Source of the DNA: Paenarthrobacter sp. GOM3
Lineage (GTDB): Bacteria; Actinomycetota; Actinomycetes; Actinomycetales; Micrococcaceae
Assembly (NCBI RefSeq): GCF_018215265.2
Contig: NZ_CP136562.1
Coordinates: 2,170,001-2,234,000, forward strand
Reading direction: 5' to 3'
DNA length: 64,000 nt
Position numbers and translations under genes: made by a program. Below the pieces are notes generated by a model. That model was not told where the DNA came from. It saw only the letters and a list, made by a program, of their open reading frames with translations, and searched no databases. Below, one piece after another: positions 15,551-23,871 of the stretch (the stretch's first letter is position 1; each line of letters begins with the position of its first letter).

Positions 15551-16921
15551 CTAGTGCCAGAGTCCCAGGGCGAATTCGGCAATCACGGTGGATAGAAGGA
15601 AAGACGCAGTGATGGCAACAAGGCCCACGGGAATGATCTTCCACCCGATGTTCCGCAGCAAGGGGATGTCCTTGCCAAGGGACAGTCCGGCCAACGTCAA
15701 CATCACCGTGGCGATGGAAAGGAAATCCACCGCCTTGACGGCTTCGTTCAAGACCCCTGACCCGAAGAACCACGGACTTGAGATGTACGCACCAATGGTG
15801 GTGATAAAAACGATGGCAGAGACTTTCCTGGTGATCCTGGCCAGCAACAGGCTGACGAGGACCAAAGCCAACATGATGCCGTAGCCGGCAAGGATGGACA
15901 GGCTCAAGCCCTTGGCAGCTACCGCTGCAGTACCAACACCCAGGACCGTCAGGACAGACAGGGAAAGCCACAGCGGCAGCTTCATGGCCGCCGAGGACTT
16001 CGCCACCTCTTCACGGAAGCGGCGGTTCTCCTCAGCTTGGATGCCATCCTGCTCCAGCTCAGCTGCCGAACGCTCCAGGGGAGCAGTGCCTGCAGCCACC
16101 TTTGCGGTTTCCTTGTTGCGGGTCAGTAGCTTGTAGAACCGGTCAGCCACAGGCAAGGCGATGTAGATACCTACGTACACGCCAAGGATGGTGGTGATGA
16201 GGTTGGAAATTGCAGCCATCCCCAGGATGGCTTCCTGGTCACCCGGATAGGCCGCAATGATGCTCGCAGCCGAGGCAGCCATCATGGAGCCCGAACCGAC
16301 ACCGGCACCCATGGCCAGGGCCAACGGATCAAAGATTTTCCAGTTGGCCACCAACGAGGTCAGCAGCGTGATGAAGATGGCGCCGAACAGGGTCCCGAAA
16401 ACGTACATGGCCAGGACACCGCGGTACTGGTCCGAATCGGGGCCATACTTTTCCGAGACCATGGCGAAGGACGGTTCACGGTCCAAGGAGAACGTTGCCC
16501 CCACGGTTGCCTTGCCCATGCGCAGCAGGACCGCGAGGGGCAGCGCCAACACTACAGTTCCGAGCAAGTGTCCAACTTCCTGCAGGAGAAGCGCAGGACC
16601 GGCCTTGATGAGGCTCGGTAGGCTCGGTCCTATATTGAAGGCGAGCCTGGCCACCAGCAGCAGGACCGCGACACCCACAAGTGCGGCCGCCACACGCTGC
16701 AGGTCCAGCCCGAGCGGCTTGAACTTCTGGATGGACACCAACAAGCCAAGGATCAAACCCCAGACCATAGGGAAAATGATGATCGCACCAATGCCAAGAT
16801 CAATCTTGACCTGGCCGATGAACTGGACCGCGAGGGCAATGACAAACGCCAGTGCGGCGATCGGAATCGTCAGCCGGGTACCGGCCTTGTCCGTCCGCTT
16901 GGTTTCGATGCTGGTGCTCAT
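15551..16921 (-). CDS. DUF3100 family membrane protein (putative transporter)
   Basis: The 456-residue protein has about eleven hydrophobic segments and the DUF3100 pattern, including the glycine/serine-rich GAGVGSGSMMAASAASIIAAYPGD-type stretch near the middle and a hydrophilic loop at about residues 260-310 rich in Glu and Arg. The family is believed to be transporters of organic acids or related solutes, without a firm substrate. The ATG at 16921 overlaps the stop of the upstream amidohydrolase by 4 bp (ATGA), a sign of translational coupling, so the two products probably act on the same compound. A much longer reading upstream is antisense-like and was not used. Confidence 0.82.
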   Translation of the reverse strand: MSTSIETKRTDKAGTRLTIPIAALAFVIALAVQFIGQVKIDLGIGAIIIFPMVWGLILGLLVSIQKFKPLGLDLQRVAAALVGVAVLLLVARLAFNIGPSLPSLIKAGPALLLQEVGHLLGTVVLALPLAVLLRMGKATVGATFSLDREPSFAMVSEKYGPDSDQYRGVLAMYVFGTLFGAIFITLLTSLVANWKIFDPLALAMGAGVGSGSMMAASAASIIAAYPGDQEAILGMAAISNLITTILGVYVGIYIALPVADRFYKLLTRNKETAKVAAGTAPLERSAAELEQDGIQAEENRRFREEVAKSSAAMKLPLWLSLSVLTVLGVGTAAVAAKGLSLSILAGYGIMLALVLVSLLLARITRKVSAIVFITTIGAYISSPWFFGSGVLNEAVKAVDFLSIATVMLTLAGLSLGKDIPLLRNIGWKIIPVGLVAITASFLLSTVIAEFALGLWH

Positions 16922-18144
16922 GATGTCGCTTCCTGGATCAGGGCTTCGCGCCGGTAGGCCGACTTGACGAAGCGCTCTCTCTGCTGGGGATTGGTTGCGG
17001 CGCCGGCGATTGTCCAAGCCAGCGCGGTGGCCGCCTCGAACATCACGGCATATGCCTCGGGTGTGTTCGCAACAGCTGCGAATCCGTGCGAATGGATGGG
17101 AACGTTGGCTCCGGGGATGCTGAGCCACGGATGCAACGAGGGAATGACCTGGGAGATGTTGCCCATGTCCGTGGAACCACCGCCCATTCCCGCTGCGGGC
17201 GAGGTGTCCTTGCCGAACGCCTCCATCGCCCCGGTCCAGTGGACGGCAAGCTCAGCGTCCTGGATCAAGGGTTCATAGAGAGGCTCCGCGGCACTGATTT
17301 CCAGCGTGGTTCCCGTGGCGATCGCCGCGCCTTCAAAACACCGCTTCACACGCTCCAGCAAGGCCTCATACTCGGGAAGCGTGAAAGCGCGGCACTCGAA
17401 AGGAACCACGGCGTGATCCGGAATGATGTTGGTGACATGACCGGCCTCGGCCACGTAACAGGCGACGCGATGATCGCCGGGGATCTGCTGGCGAAGCAAA
17501 CCAATAGCCACCTGGCTGAGGACGGCAGCATCCCCGGCATTGACGCCCAAGTGCGGAGCGGCCGCAGCGTGGGCCGCCTTACCAGTGAAGACAGCCTCGT
17601 AGCGACCGACAGCCTGGGCAGTGGTCCCGGCCGGGTTATAGGTCACCCCGTCCTGAACAGGGTGGACCATCAGGGCCAACCCGACCCCGTCAAAGGCTCC
17701 CCGCTGGAGCATCAGCACTTTGCCGCCCCCGTGCTCCTCTGCGGGGGTACCAATCGCCTTGAGGGTGATGCCCAGCTCGTCCACATGGGGAAGGAGAGCC
17801 AGGGCTGCAGCCACGGAAGCACCCGCGATGAGGTTATGTCCACAGGCATGGCCCACAGATGGCAGGGCATCGTATTCCACGCACAGGGCAACGGTCAGGT
17901 CTCCGGTTCCGGCGCTCGCGGTGAAGGCCGTCGGCAGATCCGCAGTTCCGGCTGTGACGTCGAAGCCGCCTTCAGACAGGAGGGCGCCAATCGCCCCGGC
18001 TGCCCGGACTTCCTCGAAGGAGAGCTCTGGATTTGCGTGCAGGTCCTCCGACAACGCCTGCACTCGTGGCTTCCAGGTCGCTACGCCCTCTGCCAGCGCT
18101 GCGCGAAGCGTCTCGTCCGAAGATGCTGTGTTAGTCGTTTCCAT
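16918..18144 (-). CDS. M20-family amidohydrolase (AbgB/IAA-amino-acid hydrolase-like)
   Basis: The sequence is a 408-residue M20D metallopeptidase-type amidohydrolase. Metal-site motifs are ALCVEYDALPSVGHACGHN (Cys101, His103), PAEEHGGG (Glu136, Glu137) and a distal HSHGF near the C terminus, with a dimerisation domain between. The family cleaves amide bonds of N-acyl or aryl amino acids, such as p-aminobenzoyl-glutamate or indole-acetyl conjugates. AGGAAG precedes the ATG at 18144. It sits 11 nt after the aldehyde dehydrogenase and overlaps the DUF3100 gene by 4 bp. A conjugate hydrolase feeding the operon's dehydrogenases is the likely role; the substrate is unknown. Confidence 0.87.
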   Translation of the reverse strand: METTNTASSDETLRAALAEGVATWKPRVQALSEDLHANPELSFEEVRAAGAIGALLSEGGFDVTAGTADLPTAFTASAGTGDLTVALCVEYDALPSVGHACGHNLIAGASVAAALALLPHVDELGITLKAIGTPAEEHGGGKVLMLQRGAFDGVGLALMVHPVQDGVTYNPAGTTAQAVGRYEAVFTGKAAHAAAAPHLGVNAGDAAVLSQVAIGLLRQQIPGDHRVACYVAEAGHVTNIIPDHAVVPFECRAFTLPEYEALLERVKRCFEGAAIATGTTLEISAAEPLYEPLIQDAELAVHWTGAMEAFGKDTSPAAGMGGGSTDMGNISQVIPSLHPWLSIPGANVPIHSHGFAAVANTPEAYAVMFEAATALAWTIAGAATNPQQRERFVKSAYRREALIQEATS

Positions 18145-18155
18145 GGTTCTTCCTG

Positions 18156-19703
18156 CTAGTAGGACAGTGACGGGAAAGGGGATCCGGCCGCGCGGGTGGG
18201 AACCCAGACAGCCTTCGTCTGCGTGTATTCGTCCAGGACGCCCGGTCCGGAGGAGCGGCCGTGGCCGGAATCGCCGAAACCACCGAAGGGAACAGCTACG
18301 TGGATGGTTTTGTAGGAGTTGATCCAGAAGGTCCCGGCCTTCACTTCGCGGGCAATGTGATGGGCGCGGGAGATGTCCGAGGTCCATACGGCGCCGGCCA
18401 GGCCGAAGTTGGTGTTGTTTGCCCGGGCGATGGCCTCGCCCTCGGAGTCGAAGGCATCCGCACCCACCACGGGACCAAAGACTTCCGTGGTTTCCAGGCG
18501 GTTCGCGGGTGTCACGCCATCCAGCAGCGTGGGCATGACCCAGTGTCCGCCCGAGAGGTTTGAGCCGGTCAGCGACTCAGGCAACGATCCTCCGGTAAGG
18601 CGACGGCCGCCGTCGTGCATTCCGGCCTCAATCAGCGAGGTGACAGTGGCGAACTGTGGTGCCGTGATAATCGGACCCACTTCAGTTTCGGCGTGCAGCG
18701 GGTCACCGACCCGCAGCAGGGCGGCGCGTTCAGCCACCATTTCGATGAAGCAGGCGTGCACGCTGCGCTCTACGAGCAGTCGCGAGCCGGCGACGCAGGA
18801 TTGGCCTGCACCGGAGAAGATCGCGGAGATCGCGCCATCGGCGGCCCGCTCCAGGTCGGCGTCGGCGAAAACAATGTTGGCGCTCTTACCGCCAAGTTCG
18901 AGTAATGCGGGTATGCCGGCCTCCGCAGCTGAAACAGCGACGCGGCGTCCTGTCGGGACCGAACCGATAAAGCTCACTTTCCCTACCCTTGGGTCTGAAG
19001 TGAGCCTGGCTCCAACAGTCTGGCCCAGCCCAGCCGCGACGTTGAAGACGCCTTCGGGGAGTCCGGCTTCGTGGGCCAGTTGGGCGAGCCGGACAGTTGT
19101 GGCCGGCGTGAATTCGCTCGGTTTGATGATCACTGCGTTGCCAGCGGCGAGTGGGGCGGCTGAGTTCCAGCCGGCCGTGAACAGCGGAGCGTTCCAGGGT
19201 GTAATGGCGACGACGACGCCCCACGGCACGCGCTCGGTGTAGGTATGCCAGGGGCCCGGCACGGGGATTGTTTGGCCGGTGAGTTTGTCCGCCCAGCCTG
19301 CGTAATAGCCGAACATTTCAGCGACCTTTGCGGCCTCAACGCGGGCGTCCCGGATGGGCTTGCCGGTGGTGGCTGATTCGAGGATCGCGAGCTCTTCACC
19401 ATGGGCTTCGACAACCCTGCTGACGTTTCGGAGGATGGCGGCGCGCTCGAACCCGTTCAAGGCGCCCCATGTTGCCGCGCCCCGGACGGAGCTTTCCAGG
19501 ATGGCGTTGGCACCGTCGGCTCCAGGATCGGTGTAGGCGGCAAAGGGTTCACCCGTAGCTGCCGAGGTCAGGGTGATGGTGTCGCCGGATCCCAAGACCA
19601 CGTGCCCGTCGAGGAACGCGCCCAGGCCGTCGGGAAAGGCTGATTCCAGGACGTCGCGGGCGGTGGCGGTGGAGGATGCAGTGGGTGCTGTGGTGATGCT
19701 CAA
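18156..19703 (-). CDS. NAD(P)-dependent aldehyde dehydrogenase
   Basis: This is a 515-residue aldehyde dehydrogenase with complete catalytic apparatus: PWNAP (Asn171), the cofactor lysine in VIIKPSE (Lys194), LELGGKSANIVFADAD (Glu269), GQSCVAGSR (Cys303) and EVFGPVV near the C terminus. It oxidises an aldehyde to the acid with NAD(P)+. It is closest by eye to the broad betaine/benzaldehyde/5-carboxymethyl-2-hydroxymuconate semialdehyde group, so the substrate is not fixed. It is the third gene of the RpiR-headed operon, 24 nt after the beta-hydroxyacid dehydrogenase. Confidence 0.92.
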   Translation of the reverse strand: MSITTAPTASSTATARDVLESAFPDGLGAFLDGHVVLGSGDTITLTSAATGEPFAAYTDPGADGANAILESSVRGAATWGALNGFERAAILRNVSRVVEAHGEELAILESATTGKPIRDARVEAAKVAEMFGYYAGWADKLTGQTIPVPGPWHTYTERVPWGVVVAITPWNAPLFTAGWNSAAPLAAGNAVIIKPSEFTPATTVRLAQLAHEAGLPEGVFNVAAGLGQTVGARLTSDPRVGKVSFIGSVPTGRRVAVSAAEAGIPALLELGGKSANIVFADADLERAADGAISAIFSGAGQSCVAGSRLLVERSVHACFIEMVAERAALLRVGDPLHAETEVGPIITAPQFATVTSLIEAGMHDGGRRLTGGSLPESLTGSNLSGGHWVMPTLLDGVTPANRLETTEVFGPVVGADAFDSEGEAIARANNTNFGLAGAVWTSDISRAHHIAREVKAGTFWINSYKTIHVAVPFGGFGDSGHGRSSGPGVLDEYTQTKAVWVPTRAAGSPFPSLSY

Positions 19704-19727
19704 AGTACTGTCCTTCGTTGGGGGAGG

Positions 19728-20633
19728 CTATGCCGCGGTGGTCTTGTGGGGAGCGCCGGCGGGAGTTATTGCCGGTGCTATCATCCTGGCGATTTCGGTG
19801 AAATCTGCTGCTGGCCCAAGGGCGGCCAGTGCTTCCTGCCATTGGTTGGCTGCTGCTGCCAGGAGCTCAGGCTGTTCGCCGATCTGCCGGGCGACATCGA
19901 TGGCGAGGGCGGCGTCCCTGGCCATCAGTCCCAGGGAAAAGCCGGAATCGTGGGTGCCGGACAACACCCAGTTGGGGTACATGTTGGCGGAGACTTTGCT
20001 GCCGCCGGAGGCATTGCTGATGCTTGCAGCCGCCACGCCTGGGTCGATGCCGTAGGCCTTCGCCACGCCGAGTGCTTCTCCGACGGAAACCAGGTTGGCT
20101 GCGGCCAGGACGTTGTTCAAGAGCTTGACGACGTTGCCACTCCCGGGGCCGCCGATGTGGGCGTAGCTGCCGCCGGTGAGGGCTTCAAGGACGGGCCGCG
20201 CGGCCTCCGCGGCGGTACCGCTTGCCCCGACGAAGGCGCTCAGGGTGCCGGTCGCGGCTCCCTCGCGTCCGCCGGAAACCGGGGCGTCAATGAAGGCGGC
20301 ACCTTTGGATTCAGCCAGGATATCCATGGACTTGCTGGTGGCGGGCTCGGAAGTGGTGGTGTCGACAATGGCGATGGTCCCGGGTGCTGAGAGGAGCACC
20401 GGCACTGTTGCCTCGACAATCGCGGCCGAGGGGAGGGAAAGCACGACGAAGGGAGTGCCTGCAAGGTCCTGGAGTTCTGCGGTGGTGGATATTCCAGCCT
20501 GCGCAGCTGCATCGCGTGCAGCTTCCGAAGGGTCGAACCCGGCGACTTCCCAACCCGCGCTGTGCAGGGTGGTGGCCATGGCGCCACCCATGGATCCCAG
20601 GCCGATGACGGCGACGCGGCGGTTGTTGCTCAT
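19728..20633 (-). CDS. NAD(P)-dependent beta-hydroxyacid dehydrogenase (3-hydroxyisobutyrate dehydrogenase family)
   Basis: The 301-residue enzyme shows the N-terminal Rossmann motif VIGLGSMGGAMATTL, the substrate-binding DAPVSGGREGAATGTL and the catalytic-lysine motif GSGNVVKLLNNVLAAANL, followed by an all-helical C-terminal domain. The family oxidises or reduces 3-hydroxyacids such as 3-hydroxyisobutyrate, tartronate semialdehyde or 6-phosphogluconate. With the aldehyde dehydrogenase next door, it may handle a hydroxyacid/semialdehyde pair. It lies 58 nt downstream of the RpiR regulator on the same strand. Confidence 0.9.
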   Translation of the reverse strand: MSNNRRVAVIGLGSMGGAMATTLHSAGWEVAGFDPSEAARDAAAQAGISTTAELQDLAGTPFVVLSLPSAAIVEATVPVLLSAPGTIAIVDTTTSEPATSKSMDILAESKGAAFIDAPVSGGREGAATGTLSAFVGASGTAAEAARPVLEALTGGSYAHIGGPGSGNVVKLLNNVLAAANLVSVGEALGVAKAYGIDPGVAAASISNASGGSKVSANMYPNWVLSGTHDSGFSLGLMARDAALAIDVARQIGEQPELLAAAANQWQEALAALGPAADFTEIARMIAPAITPAGAPHKTTAA

Positions 20634-20691
20634 GAGGTACTCCTAGAGAGGTGTTCAGGTGGGAAGAAGGTGTGGCGGACGACGGGTGGCG

Positions 20692-21582
20692 TCAGTCCAG
20701 GTAGATGTCCAGGTCTTTCCAGAGTTGCTGCGTGCGGCGGATGGCAGCGCGGCTGCGTTCCGGGTGGGCCGCTTCCATGCCAGCCAGCAGGCCGTAGACC
20801 ATGGAGTTCGCTGCGGTCACGGACTGGAAAAAGGAGATGCCTTCCGAGGCAACAATCAGCAGATGGTCCGCAGCGGCGGCCAGCCGGCCTCGACGCATGT
20901 CGCTGATGGCGATTACCGTGGCCCCCGCTTGCTTGGCGGCTTCGGCCGTGAGGATGATCTGTTGGACGGACCGCCACATGTTCACCACCACCAGGACGTC
21001 ACCGGGGCCGAGGCTGTTCGCTGCTGATGCGAGATGCACTCCGCCGCGGTTTTCAAGGGTGATCGGGTAACCCATGGTGGACCCCAGATGTGCCATGACG
21101 CTGGCCGGTCCAGCGAAGGACCCGATACCGATGGTGGTGATCGACTGAGCCGTTGCAAGGGCAGCGATGGCTGCTTCGACGTCTTCGGCGGTGTTTGAGT
21201 CCAGCGTGAGCCGCAGGTTCTCGATGTCGTGGTTCAGTGCGTCGTGGAGGGGGCTGCGATGTTCGCCGTGTTCGAGGAGGGTGTCTTCGGTTGAAATCAT
21301 CACCAAGTAACGGGACCGCAGTTCGCGTTGCAGGTCCGGCCAGCCCCGGTAGCCCAGCCGCTGAGCCGTGCGGACGACGGTGGAGTTGTTGACGTCCGAG
21401 CGCTGTGCAATTTCGGCGATGTCCGCGTACGAAGAGAGCTGCGGGTTGCGGGCGATGACCTCCACAACACGCGCCTGGGACTTGGACAGCGCAACCTCTG
21501 GAAGGGCGTCCCCGAGCCACGCATGATCCATGGATTCCCGCACTGCGGGGGAGGAGCCAGCCTCGTCTTGCTTGGTTGTCAC
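20692..21582 (-). CDS. MurR/RpiR-family transcriptional regulator
   Basis: The protein has an N-terminal HTH_6 domain (about residues 25-100, with YADIAEIAQRSDVNNSTVVRTAQRLGYRGWPDLQ) and a C-terminal SIS sugar-phosphate-binding domain (SITTIGIGSFAGPASVMAHLG and VVNMWRS). Such regulators respond to phosphorylated sugars or small acids. It is the first gene of the minus-strand operon running to 15551, so it probably regulates itself and the operon. Two TGCAA...TTTGC palindromes just upstream are the likely binding sites. Confidence 0.9.
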   Translation of the reverse strand: MTTKQDEAGSSPAVRESMDHAWLGDALPEVALSKSQARVVEVIARNPQLSSYADIAEIAQRSDVNNSTVVRTAQRLGYRGWPDLQRELRSRYLVMISTEDTLLEHGEHRSPLHDALNHDIENLRLTLDSNTAEDVEAAIAALATAQSITTIGIGSFAGPASVMAHLGSTMGYPITLENRGGVHLASAANSLGPGDVLVVVNMWRSVQQIILTAEAAKQAGATVIAISDMRRGRLAAAADHLLIVASEGISFFQSVTAANSMVYGLLAGMEAAHPERSRAAIRRTQQLWKDLDIYLD

Positions 21583-21613
21583 GGTCTTTTACTCCTTGTA
21601 ACCCACGTCACTC

Positions 21614-21657
21614 TGCAAACTGATTTGCATTTAACTTACTCTGCAATTTGGTTTGCG
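21614..21657 (-). promoter_or_regulatory. Twin RpiR operator candidates
   Basis: A perfect palindrome TGCAAACTGATTTGCA lies at 21614-21629 and a degenerate copy TGCAATTTGGTTTGCG at 21642-21657, both preceded by ACTC and starting 28 bp apart. They sit 30-75 nt upstream of the RpiR start codon, in an AT-rich stretch suitable for a promoter. Confidence 0.62.
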
Positions 21658-21708
21658 ACTAGGGGTTTGCGTTACAGGGATGTAAATCTTCAGGGCATCG
21701 TTAAGTAG

Positions 21709-21747
21709 CACGTGCCGGGGAACCCTGTGTGGGTTCCCCGGCACGTG
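21709..21747 (-). terminator. Strong stem-loop terminator of the MobA-type gene
   Basis: Perfect 17-bp inverted repeat (arms 21709-21725 and 21731-21747, beginning CACGTGCCGGGGAACCC) with a 5-nt loop. It starts 11 nt after the stop codon of the hydroxylase gene. No long T tract follows. Confidence 0.78.
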
Positions 21748-21758
21748 GCGGTACATCG

Positions 21759-23690
21759 TTAGGCTTGGTTGCTCACCAGGCCATCTGCGGCGGCACTTGC
21801 CGTGTGGTGCGCTGAAAGCAGGGGCCTGAAGAACCCGCCGAGTTCCGCCGTTGCGGTCAGGGGCAGGACGTTGGCGACGTATTGGTCTGGGCGGACCACT
21901 ATTACGACGCCGTCGCGGCTGAGTCCACGCTGTTCGAAGATGTCGTTTGCCGGGTCGGTTCCGAAGACCTTCTCAAGGTAGGTGAGCTGGAAAGGGCCGA
22001 CGGTGGGTTTGAACACGGCCGGGACGGCGTTGATGTCAACGCCGGTGTGGTCCTGTTGGTAGATCACCTTCACGTCGAACCATGCGTCGCGGTCAAGGTT
22101 CGACGGCGTCGCGGCCAGCGGCGAGTCGCTTGCGGTCGCGAGCCACTCGGCGAAGTCCGCGACCGGGCCCTCGGCACACGCTTGGGCGGCGTCGGCGAAG
22201 ACGTAGATCCGCCACCGGCCATCAGCTTTGGCGTGATGGCCCAGGTGCATGGGGTTTGTGTCGCAGACCCGCTGGACGGGAGCCGACTTGAAGCGCTTGC
22301 CTACCGGGAAGCCGGTGGCGAGTTCCTGGTGCTTTGCCTCGGCAACAAGCAGGGAAGGCGCGTACTGCGTCATGAACCCGGCCGGGAACTCCGCGGTGCT
22401 GGTGTAGAAGGTTTCCAGTTCTGCCGGGTCCTCGAATTCTTCGGGTTTCTTGGCCATGAGGGTGGACCATTGCTTGTCGAAGTCGATGAGGTTCTTCGCC
22501 ACCACCTGACGCTCGGCCGAGTAGGTATCCAGCAGGGACTCCGGGCTACGGCCTTCCAGGACGTGCCCGAGCTTCCAGCCGATATTGAAGCCGTCTTGCA
22601 TGGACACATTCATGCCCTGGCCGGCCTTAGCGGAGTGGGTGTGGCAAGCATCTCCGGTGATAAACACCCGGGGGGTGCGCGTACCGCGCTCCTCCGGCAG
22701 AACGTCGTCGAACCTGTCCGTCAGGCGGTGGCCAACCTCGTAGACACTGTGCCATGCGACGTTGCGGACATCCAGGGTGTAGGGGTGCAGGATGTCATTG
22801 GCCTTGGCGATGATTTGCTCGATGGTGGTCTTCCGCACCGCGCCATGATCATCCGCGGCGACCTCGCCGAGGTCCACGTACATCCGGAACAGATGCCCGC
22901 CTTCGCGCGGGATCAGCAGGATGCTCCCTCCGGAGCCGGACTGGATGGCGCACTTGGTGCGGATATCGGGGAAATCCGTCACCGCCAGGACATCCATGAC
23001 GCCCCAGGCATGGTTGGCCTGGTCCCCGGCAAGATGGCAGCCAATGGATTCGCGAACCTTGCTGCGCGCGCCGTCGGCGCCCACGACGTATTTGGCTCGG
23101 ATGATGCGCTCTTGGCCTTCGTTCGGACCGGAGGTGTGGCCCAGCGTCACCTCGATGGGGTACTCGCCCTCGCCGGTGACCTTCAGGCCGACGAACTCGT
23201 AGCCGTAGTCGGGCCGCATCCGGGTCGGGGAGTTGGCCATGAACTCGGCAAAGTAGTCCAGCACGCGGGCCTGGTTCACGATCAGGTGCGGGAACTCGCT
23301 GATCCCCGCGGGGTCATCCACCGCGCGGGCGGCACGGACGATGCGCGAGTGGTCGGCCGGGTCCGGCTTCCAGAACGCCATTTCGGTAATCCGGTAGGCC
23401 TCGGCAATGATCCGCTCCGCGAAACCAAACGCCTGGAACGTCTCGACGCTGCGCGCCTGGATCCCATCGGCCTGTCCAATCGCGAGCCGGCCCGGGCGGC
23501 GCTCAATGATGCGGGTAGTGATGTCCGGGAACTGGGACAGCTGTGCCGCCGTCAACATTCCCGCCGGGCCGGTGCCCACAATAAGGACATCAACTTCATC
23601 GGGAAGCCCGGCTGGTCGATCGAGGCCGACGCCGGCCGCTGGCTCGACTCGGGGGTCACCGGATACGTAACCGTGGTGGTGGAACTGCAC
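21759..23690 (-). CDS. FAD-dependent aromatic hydroxylase, 3-hydroxybenzoate 4-monooxygenase (MobA) type
   Basis: This is a 643-residue class A flavoprotein hydroxylase of the PheA/MobA group. It has FAD motif VLIVGTGPAG (about residues 36-44), the GADGARS motif of the substrate domain, the second FAD motif VFITGDACHTHSAKAGQGMN and a C-terminal thioredoxin-like domain. Length and the N-terminal FHHHGYVSGDPR-type extension fit 3-hydroxybenzoate 4-hydroxylase (MobA) of Comamonas, which makes protocatechuate from 3-hydroxybenzoate with NADPH. The GTG start follows GAGGAAA by 5 nt. It has its own promoter with a 29-bp palindrome and its own terminator, so it is a separate unit from the RpiR operon. 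No ring-cleavage genes are in the window. Confidence 0.85.
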   Translation of the reverse strand: MQFHHHGYVSGDPRVEPAAGVGLDRPAGLPDEVDVLIVGTGPAGMLTAAQLSQFPDITTRIIERRPGRLAIGQADGIQARSVETFQAFGFAERIIAEAYRITEMAFWKPDPADHSRIVRAARAVDDPAGISEFPHLIVNQARVLDYFAEFMANSPTRMRPDYGYEFVGLKVTGEGEYPIEVTLGHTSGPNEGQERIIRAKYVVGADGARSKVRESIGCHLAGDQANHAWGVMDVLAVTDFPDIRTKCAIQSGSGGSILLIPREGGHLFRMYVDLGEVAADDHGAVRKTTIEQIIAKANDILHPYTLDVRNVAWHSVYEVGHRLTDRFDDVLPEERGTRTPRVFITGDACHTHSAKAGQGMNVSMQDGFNIGWKLGHVLEGRSPESLLDTYSAERQVVAKNLIDFDKQWSTLMAKKPEEFEDPAELETFYTSTAEFPAGFMTQYAPSLLVAEAKHQELATGFPVGKRFKSAPVQRVCDTNPMHLGHHAKADGRWRIYVFADAAQACAEGPVADFAEWLATASDSPLAATPSNLDRDAWFDVKVIYQQDHTGVDINAVPAVFKPTVGPFQLTYLEKVFGTDPANDIFEQRGLSRDGVVIVVRPDQYVANVLPLTATAELGGFFRPLLSAHHTASAAADGLVSNQA

Positions 23691-23734
23691 GGGCTTTCCT
23701 CACTTCTTCGTGGGCTGGTTGGCATTCGTGTGTT

Positions 23735-23763
23735 CGATAATAGAACACCGTGTTCTATTATCG
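23735..23763 (-). promoter_or_regulatory. 29-bp palindromic operator upstream of the hydroxylase gene
   Basis: Perfect 13-bp arms (CGATAATAGAACA and its complement) flank a CCG spacer, 45 nt before the hydroxylase start. GTGTTC occurs a further time at 23729-23734, so GTTCGATAATAGAAC also reads as an imperfect operator; it matches 13 of 15 bases of the PcaR-type IclR site as I remember it. A TATTAT that could be the -10 lies inside the palindrome, so binding would block transcription. Confidence 0.68.
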
Positions 23764-23871
23764 CTCACTCCATCGTAATGCGGCTCACATAAGCGTTCAA
23801 GTCCTTTCGGGTTTGCCCACAGATGCGCGGTAGCTCCTTCGAAATGTCGGTTGGTCATGTCAGGATCAGGT

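Noticed and set aside
21882..23792. A 636-codon open frame on the plus strand opposite the MobA-type hydroxylase
   Set aside because: It is a by-product of high GC codon bias: the minus-strand protein is full of flavoprotein motifs, while the plus reading has none and lacks a ribosome site.
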